From Pseudomonadota bacterium (GTDB lineage: Bacteria; Pseudomonadota; Alphaproteobacteria; Rhodobacterales; Rhodobacteraceae), in the NCBI GenBank assembly GCA_027592105.1, contig JAQCLA010000139.1:1-6450 (forward strand): a stretch of DNA of 6,450 nucleotides, given 5' to 3'. Positions 1 to 5,047 of this stretch are shown piece by piece. Each line of letters begins with the position of its first letter. Position 1 is the stretch's first letter. The translations under genes were made by a program, and so were the position numbers. The notes under the pieces are model-generated. The model searched no databases. It saw nothing but the letters and a program-made list of their open reading frames with translations, and had not been told where the DNA came from.

Positions 1-32
1 CTTTATGAAATCAATAACTTAGATATGTAAAA
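1..32. other. AT-rich flank immediately downstream of guaA
   Basis: Only 6 of these 32 bases are G or C (about 19%), against a strongly GC-rich window. The change falls right after the guaA stop codon. There is no hairpin with a T-run that would mark a guaA terminator, and no ORF beyond five codons. It may be ordinary intergenic DNA or the edge of an element inserted at the 3' end of guaA, which is a known integration site for genomic islands in several bacterial groups. The window ends here, so this cannot be decided from the sequence. Confidence 0.4.
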
Positions 33-1619
33 CTATTCCCACTCGATCGTCCCGGGGGGCTTCGACGTGATGTCATAGGTCACGCGGTTGATCCCCTTAA
101 CTTCGTTGATGATCCGCGTGGCGGTTTCGCCCAAGAAATCATGGCTGAACGGGTAGTAATCCGCCGTCATCCCATCAACGGAAGTGACCGCGCGCAGCGC
201 GCAGGCGAAATCATAGGTCCGCCCATCGCCCATCACGCCGACCGTCTTGACCGGCAAGATCGCGACGAAAGCCTGCCAGATCTCATCGTAAAGCCCGTGG
301 CGGCGGATTTGGTCGATGAAAACCGCATCGGCCTTGCGCAGGATATCGAGCTTTTCGCGCGTGATCTCGCCGGGGCAGCGGATGGCAAGGCCGGGGCCGG
401 GAAAGGGGTGACGCCCGATAAAGCTGTCGGGCAGGCCAAGCTCGCGGCCAAGCGCGCGCACCTCATCCTTGAACAGCTCGCGCAAGGGTTCGACCAGCTT
501 CAGCCCCATCTTTTCGGGCAAGCCGCCGACATTATGGTGCGATTTGATCGTGACCGATGGCCCGCCCGAGAAGCTGACGGATTCAATCACATCGGGGTAC
601 AGCGTGCCTTGCGCCAGAAAGGCTGCCCCGTCGATCCCATCGGCGTAATGCTGGAACACATCGATGAAGAGCTTCCCGATGGTCTTGCGCTTGACCTCGG
701 GGTCGGAAACACCCTCAAGCGCGCTCAAGAACCGCTCGCTTTCCTCGGCATGGATCAGCGGCATGTTGTAATGATCGCGGAACATGGTGACGACCTGTTC
801 GGCCTCGTCTTGGCGCAACAGCCCGTGATCGACAAAGACGCAGGTGAGTTGATCGCCAATCGCCTCATGGATCAACACGGCTGCGACCGATGAATCGACG
901 CCACCCGATAGGCCGCAGATCACACGCGCATCGCCCACCTGCTCGCGGATGCGCGCAATCGCCTCTTCGCGGTAGGCACCCATGGTCCAGTCGCCCTTGA
1001 ACCCCGCCATCTTGACGAAATTCTCATAGAGCTTTGCGCCATTGGGAGTGTGATGCACCTCGGGGTGGAATTGCACGGCGAAAAAGCGGCGCGCGAGATC
1101 TGCGGTGATCGCAAAGGGCGCACCGGGCGATGTGCCATAAACCGCAAACCCCGGCGCAATTTCCGAGACATGGTCGCCATGGCTCATCCAGACCTGTTCG
1201 CGGCCGCCATCGTTGAACCAGCCCTTGAGGAAATCAGCGCTCTCGCCTGCTGGCGTGACATAGGCGCGGCCGAATTCGGCCGTGGCGTGTTCGCCCGCTT
1301 CGACCTTGCCGCCCAGATCTTGCATCATCACCTGTTGGCCGTAACAGATGCCAAGGATCGGCAAGCCGCGCGCATAGACCGAGGCAGGTGGGCGCGGCGA
1401 TCCATCCCGCGTCACGCTATCGGGGCCACCGGAAAAGATCACCGCCTTGGGCGCGAAATCGTCCAAGAACGCGTCGGTGACCTTTTGATAGGGGTGGATT
1501 TCGCAATAGACCTTTAGCTCGCGCAGGCGGCGGGCGATCAGTTGCGTTACCTGGCTGCCGAAATCGATGATCAGCAGGCGGTCATGGTCGTGCGGGGCGG
1601 GGGCGGCGTGCGTGCTCAT
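33..1619 (-). CDS. guaA: GMP synthase (glutamine-hydrolysing)
   Basis: Cytoplasmic enzyme of purine synthesis that converts XMP, ATP and glutamine to GMP. The 528-residue product has the usual full length. The N-terminal class I glutamine amidotransferase domain (about residues 14-205) shows the nucleophile motif GICYGQ (Cys92) and the His185/Glu187 pair in FHPE. The ATP-pyrophosphatase domain follows, with the P-loop SGGVDSS at 238-244, and the C-terminal dimerisation domain ends in the family-typical KPPGTIEWE. The open frame runs further upstream, but the ATG at 1619 is chosen because it lies 13 codons before the conserved LLIIDFGSQ start of the fold and the upstream extension looks like no GuaA. 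No Shine-Dalgarno sequence precedes this ATG; a promoter -10 candidate sits only 9 bases away. It is divergent from the methyltransferase gene. Confidence 0.97.
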   Translation of the reverse strand: MSTHAAPAPHDHDRLLIIDFGSQVTQLIARRLRELKVYCEIHPYQKVTDAFLDDFAPKAVIFSGGPDSVTRDGSPRPPASVYARGLPILGICYGQQVMMQDLGGKVEAGEHATAEFGRAYVTPAGESADFLKGWFNDGGREQVWMSHGDHVSEIAPGFAVYGTSPGAPFAITADLARRFFAVQFHPEVHHTPNGAKLYENFVKMAGFKGDWTMGAYREEAIARIREQVGDARVICGLSGGVDSSVAAVLIHEAIGDQLTCVFVDHGLLRQDEAEQVVTMFRDHYNMPLIHAEESERFLSALEGVSDPEVKRKTIGKLFIDVFQHYADGIDGAAFLAQGTLYPDVIESVSFSGGPSVTIKSHHNVGGLPEKMGLKLVEPLRELFKDEVRALGRELGLPDSFIGRHPFPGPGLAIRCPGEITREKLDILRKADAVFIDQIRRHGLYDEIWQAFVAILPVKTVGVMGDGRTYDFACALRAVTSVDGMTADYYPFSHDFLGETATRIINEVKGINRVTYDITSKPPGTIEWE

Positions 1620-1628
1620 GGGCAGTGC

Positions 1629-1655
1629 ATTATGCCCCGGCGGCGATCCTTGCAA
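1629..1655 (-). promoter_or_regulatory. Candidate guaA promoter, near-leaderless
   Basis: Reading on the minus strand, TTGCAA (1655-1650) and CATAAT (1634-1629) form a -35/-10 pair with a 15-base spacer. The -10 matches TATAAT at 5 of 6 positions and the -35 matches TTGACA at 4 of 6; the spacer is short. Only nine bases separate the -10 from the guaA ATG, so transcription would start within a few bases of the start codon. This fits the absence of a ribosome binding site. The promoter and the leaderless mRNA are inferred. Confidence 0.45.
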
Positions 1656-1666
1656 GCCCGCCGGGG
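1635..1666. repeat. GC-rich dyad around the guaA -35 region
   Basis: A perfect 9-base inverted repeat, CCCCGGCGG (1635-1643) and CCGCCGGGG (1658-1666), encloses 14 bases that contain a second perfect palindrome, CTTGCAAG (1649-1656). The inner palindrome covers the candidate -35 box and the left arm abuts the -10. If the promoter call is right, most of this dyad is not transcribed with guaA, so a protein-binding operator is a better guess than an RNA hairpin. The regulator is unknown. Confidence 0.5.
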
Positions 1667-1759
1667 GGCAGGATACGACGCCCATGTCGCTTTCCCGCGC
1701 GAGGTGCCGCAATCCGCCCTCGGCGCGCGCCTGCCGCGGGTTAGGAGATCGCATCATCA

Positions 1760-1782
1760 CCTCATGAGGGGGACTTCGGGAT
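1760..1782 (+). promoter_or_regulatory. Ribosome binding site of the methyltransferase gene, inside a palindrome
   Basis: GAGGGGGA at 1766-1773 lies 9 bases before the ATG at 1783 and supports that start. Its first four bases are also the right arm of the perfect 10-base palindrome CCTCATGAGG (1760-1769). The palindrome is too short to form a stable hairpin by itself. Confidence 0.65.
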
Positions 1783-3333
1783 ATGTCGGTAGAAGAACAG
1801 ACAGCAGCACGGCGGGTACGCGGCGGTGGTGGAGCGGCGCGGCGCGCCTCGCGTTCGGCCGTCAGCTTCGAGACCGCGCGCTTTATCGAGCGCAATATCC
1901 CCAATTTCGAGATCCTGAACGCCGAGGCGATCGAGATCATCGAGTACAACGCCGAAACCATCCTTGAAGAAATTGGCGTCAATTTCGTCGAAAACCCCGC
2001 AGCGCTTGCGCGTTGGCGCGCGGCTGGGGCCGATGTGCGCGGCGAGCGGGTGCATATCCCCCGTGGGCTGGCGCGCAAATTGATCGCGACAGCGCCGTCG
2101 CGTTTCACCCAAATCGCGCGCAACCCCGCGCGCAATGTCGAGATCGGTGGCAAATCGCTGGTCTTGGCGCCGGTCTATGGCCCTCCCTTCGTGCGCGATC
2201 GTGAAGGTGGGCGACGCTACGCCACCATGGCCGATTTCGAGATGTTCGTGAAACTGGGCTACATGTCGAAATGGCTGCATCACTCGGGCGGCACGATTTG
2301 CGAGCCGACCGATATCCCGGTCAACAAGCGCCATCTCGACATGCTCTATGCGCATATGTCGCTGAGCGACAAACCCTATATGGGCTCGGTCACCGAACCC
2401 GTGCGCGCGGCCGATTCGGTCGAGATGTCGCGTATCCTGTTCGGCGCGGATGTCGTCGATCAGAACTGCGTCATGACCTCGCTGATAAACATCAACTCGC
2501 CGCTGACCTTTGACGCCACCATGATGGGCGCGCTCGAGGTCTATGCCGCCGCCGGTCAGGCCTGCATTATCTCGCCCTTCATCGTGGGCGGCGCGATGGC
2601 CCCTGTGTCGGTCACAGGCACGCTGACGCAAGTGCTGGCCGAAGTGCTGGCAGGCGTGGCCTATAGCCAGCTCGTGCGCGCTGGTGCGCCGGTGATTTTC
2701 GGGGCCTTCGTCACCTCGATCGACATGAATTCCGGCGCGCCCACCTTCGGCACGCCCGAGGCGAGCCAGATCACCTATGGCGCGGGCCAACTCGCGCGGC
2801 GTCTGAACCTGCCTTATCGGTCGGGCGGGTCGTTCACCGGCTCCAAGCTGCCCGATGCACAGGCCGCCTATGAAACGGCCAATTCGCTGAACTCGGCGCT
2901 TTTGTCGGGTGTGAATTTCATGCTGCATGCCTGTGGCTGGCTTGAGGGTGGGCTTGTCGCCAGCCCCGAGAAATTCGTCATGGATGCCGACCAGCTCGGC
3001 ATTTTGCACAAGCTGGCCGAAGGCGTGGCCTATGATGAGAATGCCCAAGCCATGGGGGCCATCCGCGAGGTGGGGCCGGGCGGTCATTACCTGGGCTGCG
3101 CCCATACGCAAGAAAACTACGCCTCCGCTTTTTGGCGCACCGGTGTCTTGGACTACAAACCCTATGAGACATGGTCCGAAGAAGGTGGCCGCTCGACCGA
3201 GGCGCTGGCGGCGATCAAGCTCGACAAGATGCTGGGCGATTATCAGCAGCCCTATCTCGATCCCGCCATCGACGAGGCGCTCAAGGCCTATATGGCCGAA
3301 AAGAAAGCCTCGATGCCTGACGCCTTCATGTAA
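1783..3333 (+). CDS. Trimethylamine methyltransferase (MttB) superfamily protein
   Basis: The 516-residue product belongs to the MttB superfamily, whose TIM-barrel members move a methyl group from a methylated amine or betaine to a cobalamin-binding corrinoid protein. Visible family signs are the N-terminal ILEEIGVNF region, central barrel segments such as SPFIVGGAMAPVSVTGT, the segment SGGSFTGSKLPDAQ (347-360) and the conserved GGHYLGCAHT at 433-442. The first 25 residues are rich in Arg and Gly. Archaeal MttB reads through an in-frame amber codon as pyrrolysine; here no TAG interrupts the frame, so this is the non-pyrrolysine branch, which includes the glycine betaine methyltransferase MtgB. 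The substrate cannot be assigned. No corrinoid protein, reductive activase or methyltransferase partner is in the window, and the gene appears to stand alone between divergent guaA and a convergent small gene. No clear promoter is seen. Confidence 0.88.
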   Translation: MSVEEQTAARRVRGGGGAARRASRSAVSFETARFIERNIPNFEILNAEAIEIIEYNAETILEEIGVNFVENPAALARWRAAGADVRGERVHIPRGLARKLIATAPSRFTQIARNPARNVEIGGKSLVLAPVYGPPFVRDREGGRRYATMADFEMFVKLGYMSKWLHHSGGTICEPTDIPVNKRHLDMLYAHMSLSDKPYMGSVTEPVRAADSVEMSRILFGADVVDQNCVMTSLININSPLTFDATMMGALEVYAAAGQACIISPFIVGGAMAPVSVTGTLTQVLAEVLAGVAYSQLVRAGAPVIFGAFVTSIDMNSGAPTFGTPEASQITYGAGQLARRLNLPYRSGGSFTGSKLPDAQAAYETANSLNSALLSGVNFMLHACGWLEGGLVASPEKFVMDADQLGILHKLAEGVAYDENAQAMGAIREVGPGGHYLGCAHTQENYASAFWRTGVLDYKPYETWSEEGGRSTEALAAIKLDKMLGDYQQPYLDPAIDEALKAYMAEKKASMPDAFM

Positions 3334-3336
3334 CGG

Positions 3337-3588
3337 CTAGCGCGTGCCTGCTTGGTTGCGGGCCGCGCATAAAAGCGCGCTCATCACCGCGACATGGCGG
3401 CTGGGGGAATAGCCCAAACCATCGCACAGGCGCGCGCTGTTGAGTTTGTCTTCTTCCGCCAGCAAGGCCGCGATCGGCCTGCGCGCTGCACGGCGCTGCG
3501 CATCATGTGTCAGCGCCGCCATGCGCGCCGCCGTGATTAAAAGCCGGGGGCGGTACATCGCGGCTAGCGTGGCGGTTAATTCGGTCAT
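3337..3588 (-). CDS. Small DUF6477-type protein of unknown function
   Basis: The 83-residue product is predicted to be soluble and rich in Ala and Arg, with no signal peptide, membrane segment or Cys motif. Its pattern (RPRLLITAAR near residue 13, an EE around 45-46, then YSPSRHVAVMSALLCAAR at 60-77) matches what I recall of the DUF6477 family in Rhodobacteraceae; the assignment is from memory. An excellent Shine-Dalgarno sequence, AAGGAGG at 3602-3596, lies 7 bases before the ATG and makes this a convincing gene. It is divergent from the helix-turn-helix gene at 3793, with a shared 204-base control region, and converges on the methyltransferase gene with three bases between the two stops. 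The pairing suggests a link with the DUF6456-type protein, but no function is known to me. Confidence 0.75.
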   Translation of the reverse strand: MTELTATLAAMYRPRLLITAARMAALTHDAQRRAARRPIAALLAEEDKLNSARLCDGLGYSPSRHVAVMSALLCAARNQAGTR

Positions 3589-3595
3589 CGGTCAG

Positions 3596-3619
3596 CCTCC
3601 TTGGGAACAAAACCCAAAG
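3596..3619 (-). promoter_or_regulatory. Shine-Dalgarno of the DUF6477-type gene with possible masking hairpin
   Basis: On the minus strand, TTGGG (3617-3613) and CCCAA (3605-3601) form a 5-base stem around a 7-base loop. A G-T wobble pair and a further C-G pair could extend it to seven pairs, reaching into the first bases of the AAGGAGG ribosome binding site (3602-3596). The hairpin could reduce translation of the small gene. Stability is modest and the effect is inferred. Confidence 0.4.
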
Positions 3620-3636
3620 CCCATGCTGACCCCGAC

Positions 3637-3658
3637 GCCTGTGGTGTTGCTCACAGGC
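3637..3658. repeat. Perfect 7-base inverted repeat in the divergent control region
   Basis: GCCTGTG (3637-3643) and CACAGGC (3652-3658) are exact reverse complements separated by 8 bases. The right arm directly abuts the DnaA-like box at 3659. On the minus strand it would lie in the leader of the small gene if transcription starts upstream of it. There is no T-run on either side, so it is not an intrinsic terminator. It may be an operator. Confidence 0.5.
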
Positions 3659-3667
3659 TTATCCACC
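3659..3667 (+). promoter_or_regulatory. DnaA-box-like site 1
   Basis: TTATCCACC matches the DnaA box consensus TTATCCACA at 8 of 9 positions. A second near-consensus copy in the same orientation lies 45 bases downstream at 3713-3721. No initiator gene or AT-rich unwinding array is present, so a role for DnaA in transcription is more likely than an origin. Confidence 0.4.
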
Positions 3668-3702
3668 GCACGCTGCGCGCTATCCGTTTACGAAATGGAA
3701 AC

Positions 3703-3727
3703 AAATTCTCGAATATCCACAGAATTT
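3703..3727. repeat. Perfect 7-base AT-rich inverted repeat, possible operator
   Basis: AAATTCT (3703-3709) and AGAATTT (3721-3727) are exact reverse complements, 11 bases apart. That gives a centre-to-centre spacing of 18 bases. The right half-site overlaps the end of DnaA-like box 2 and the start of the CtrA-like site. It could be an operator for a dimeric regulator, possibly the helix-turn-helix protein encoded next to it; that is a guess. Confidence 0.45.
3713..3721 (+). promoter_or_regulatory. DnaA-box-like site 2
   Basis: ATATCCACA matches TTATCCACA at 8 of 9 positions. It sits inside the spacer of the AT-rich dyad at 3703-3727 and ends five bases before a CtrA-like TTAACCAT site. Confidence 0.4.
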
Positions 3728-3740
3728 AACCATTCAGTAA
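3726..3740 (+). promoter_or_regulatory. CtrA-like binding site
   Basis: TTAACCAT at 3726-3733 equals the half-site motif known for the alphaproteobacterial cell-cycle regulator CtrA. Seven bases after the TTAA comes GTAA (3737-3740), so the whole site fits the full consensus TTAA-N7-TTAA at 7 of 8 defined bases. It lies 52 bases before the ATG at 3793, a position that suits promoter control of that gene. Binding is not shown by the sequence alone. Confidence 0.4.
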
Positions 3741-3792
3741 TCAATTCGCCCAAATCCTTCTGACGTTGCCTTGTAACCAGTAGGGGTGTGTC

Positions 3793-4950
3793 ATGACTTC
3801 GGCCTTTGCCGGAACCGGCCGTCTTTTGCCTGATCACTGCTGCGCCGCGTCGCATCTTGCCGATTGGCTGTCCGAACCCACACGCCAATACCTCGCCCAT
3901 ACCGCCGCTGGTCAATCGCTGCGCCAGATCGCGCGTATGACAGGCGAAGCTCCCTCCACGATTTGCCGCCGGATCCGTCGCATCGAAGACCGTCGCGACG
4001 ATCCGCTTTTCGACGAAGCCTTGCGCCTGTTGGGCGCAGGGGCGGCGCAACTGCACCAGACCCAGACCCATGCAGAGGAGCCAACGACCATGACCGCCCC
4101 TTTCAGATCGCCCCAAGGCGATGAAGGAACAATTGCCCGCGAGGCACGCCGTATCTTGCGGCGCCTATGTGAAACCGACGCCGTGCTTGCCGTGGCGCAA
4201 GACCTTGATCGTGCCGTGGTGCTGCGCCCCGGCCCGGATGGCGAACAGACCCGCACCGCCGTGGTCGATCGCAGCGTCGCGCAAGCCTTCTTGATCAAGG
4301 ATTGGATTTCCTGCCTCAAGGCCGGGCGCATCGCGCGCTATACCATCACCGCCGCAGGCAAGGCCGCGCTGCGCCGCTTGCTTGACGAGGATCGCCGCCG
4401 CCGCCAAGCCGCCCTTGGCTTTGCCGAGGCCGCCACCCCCTTTCAGGGCCAACACGCGATTTGGGGTGTGGCCCGCGTGGCCGAAGGCGGCAAAAGCCGC
4501 AAGCTGCGGGTCAATCTCGCCGAATCGCCGCTTGCGGCGCTTGGGCGGCGCAAAGGCCGCGATGGGCAACCCTTTCTCAGCCCTGCGCTTGTGCAGGCCG
4601 GTGAAAAGCTGCGCGAGGATTTCGAGCGCGCCCAAATGGGCCCGCGTGTGGGCCAGAATTGGGATCGTTTCCTGACCGGGGGCGACCGTGGCGGTTTTCT
4701 CAACGACAGCGGTCTGGCCGAGGGGCCACGCGCCGCGCGCGCCCGCGTCTCGGATGCGCTTGACGATCTGGGGCCGGGATTGGCCGATGTCGTGCTGCGC
4801 GTCTGCTGCTTTCTCGAAGGGCTCGAATCGGCCGAGAAACGGCTTGGCTGGTCGGCCCGTTCGGGCAAGATCGTGCTGAAGATCGGCCTGCAACGCCTGT
4901 TGGCCCACTACGCAGAACGCCACGGCTTTGTCCCAGCCCTGCGCGACTGA
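3793..4950 (+). CDS. Helix-turn-helix protein with C-terminal DUF6456-type domain
   Basis: The 385-residue protein is predicted to be cytoplasmic and DNA-binding, function unknown. Residues about 28-66 (RQYLAHTAAGQSLRQIARMT followed by APSTICRRIRRIEDRRDDP) read as a helix-turn-helix. A polar linker rich in Gln, His and Glu (about 83-100) follows, then a second possible winged-helix segment (115-196) ending in YTITAAGKAALRRLL. The C-terminal domain (about 243-380, with SPLAAL, FLSPALVQAGEKLREDFERAQ and VGQNWDRF) resembles what I recall as DUF6456, found in alphaproteobacteria. The ATG at 3793 follows an in-frame stop at 3781 by four codons and is preceded by a weak AGGGG; no longer start is possible. 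A second, better-spaced site, GAGGAG at 4075-4080, precedes an in-frame ATG at 4090 (Met100), at the domain boundary. It is divergent from the DUF6477-type gene; lipA follows 97 bases on. Confidence 0.8.
   Translation: MTSAFAGTGRLLPDHCCAASHLADWLSEPTRQYLAHTAAGQSLRQIARMTGEAPSTICRRIRRIEDRRDDPLFDEALRLLGAGAAQLHQTQTHAEEPTTMTAPFRSPQGDEGTIAREARRILRRLCETDAVLAVAQDLDRAVVLRPGPDGEQTRTAVVDRSVAQAFLIKDWISCLKAGRIARYTITAAGKAALRRLLDEDRRRRQAALGFAEAATPFQGQHAIWGVARVAEGGKSRKLRVNLAESPLAALGRRKGRDGQPFLSPALVQAGEKLREDFERAQMGPRVGQNWDRFLTGGDRGGFLNDSGLAEGPRAARARVSDALDDLGPGLADVVLRVCCFLEGLESAEKRLGWSARSGKIVLKIGLQRLLAHYAERHGFVPALRD
4075..4092 (+). promoter_or_regulatory. Possible internal ribosome binding site and start in the DUF6456-type gene
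   Basis: GAGGAG (4075-4080), 9 bases before an in-frame ATG (4090-4092), is a better Shine-Dalgarno than the AGGGG before the first ATG. Starting here would give a 286-residue protein lacking the N-terminal helix-turn-helix but keeping the DUF6456-type part. The bases also encode a linker (HAEEPTTM), so a chance match is possible. Confidence 0.4.
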
Positions 4951-4964
4951 GTTGCACAGGGCGC

Positions 4965-5005
4965 ATTTCGGCTTGCCGAAATTCCGCATGTGCTTTGCAT
5001 GCGGA
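4965..5005 (+). repeat. Two abutting perfect hairpins upstream of lipA
   Basis: Hairpin 1 is ATTTCGGC (4965-4972) with GCCGAAAT (4975-4982). Its apex reads G-CTTG-C, the stable CUUG tetraloop in which the loop C and G pair. Hairpin 2 is TCCGCATG (4983-4990) with CATGCGGA (4998-5005), closing a 7-base loop. The two 8-base-pair stems touch without a spare base. Neither is followed by a T-run, so a classical intrinsic terminator is unlikely. They end 42 bases before the lipA ATG and may form a structured leader or a processing site in a message continuing from the upstream gene. Confidence 0.6.
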
Positions 5006-5025
5006 TGGGGTAAACACCTCTTAAC

Positions 5026-5038
5026 AGGAGGAGCGAGG
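5026..5038 (+). promoter_or_regulatory. lipA ribosome binding region
   Basis: AGGAGGAG (5026-5033) is nearly ideal in sequence but stands 14 bases from the ATG, longer than usual. A weaker GAGG (5035-5038) is 9 bases away. No in-frame start codon lies between them and the chosen ATG. A short CCTC at 5017-5020 can pair with GAGG at 5028-5031, which could partly hide the stronger site. Confidence 0.5.
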
Positions 5039-5047
5039 CCCCATCCC

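Noticed and set aside
141..893. 250-codon plus-strand frame opposite guaA
   Set aside because: It lies fully inside the conserved guaA coding region and has no family features of its own.
1620..2153. N-terminal extension of the guaA frame beyond 1619
   Set aside because: The extra residues do not resemble GuaA, run antisense into the methyltransferase gene, and the amidotransferase fold starts just after the chosen Met.
1762..3111. Long open frame on the minus strand (449 codons) opposite the methyltransferase gene
   Set aside because: Its translation is rich in His, Arg and Gly with no recognisable domain, and it overlaps a well-conserved MttB-family gene for its whole length. It is the usual antisense shadow in GC-rich coding DNA.
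1783..3333. Pyrrolysine (amber read-through) in the methyltransferase gene
   Set aside because: No in-frame TAG occurs; the frame runs unbroken to a TAA at 3331.
3364..3379. CGCGC/GCGCG hairpin with an ATAAAA loop near the methyltransferase gene end, considered as a terminator
   Set aside because: The stem is only five pairs, lies inside the converging small gene, and has no T-run on either strand.
3589..3792. Replication origin
   Set aside because: Two DnaA-like boxes are too few, and no replication gene or iteron array is present; transcriptional control is the simpler reading.
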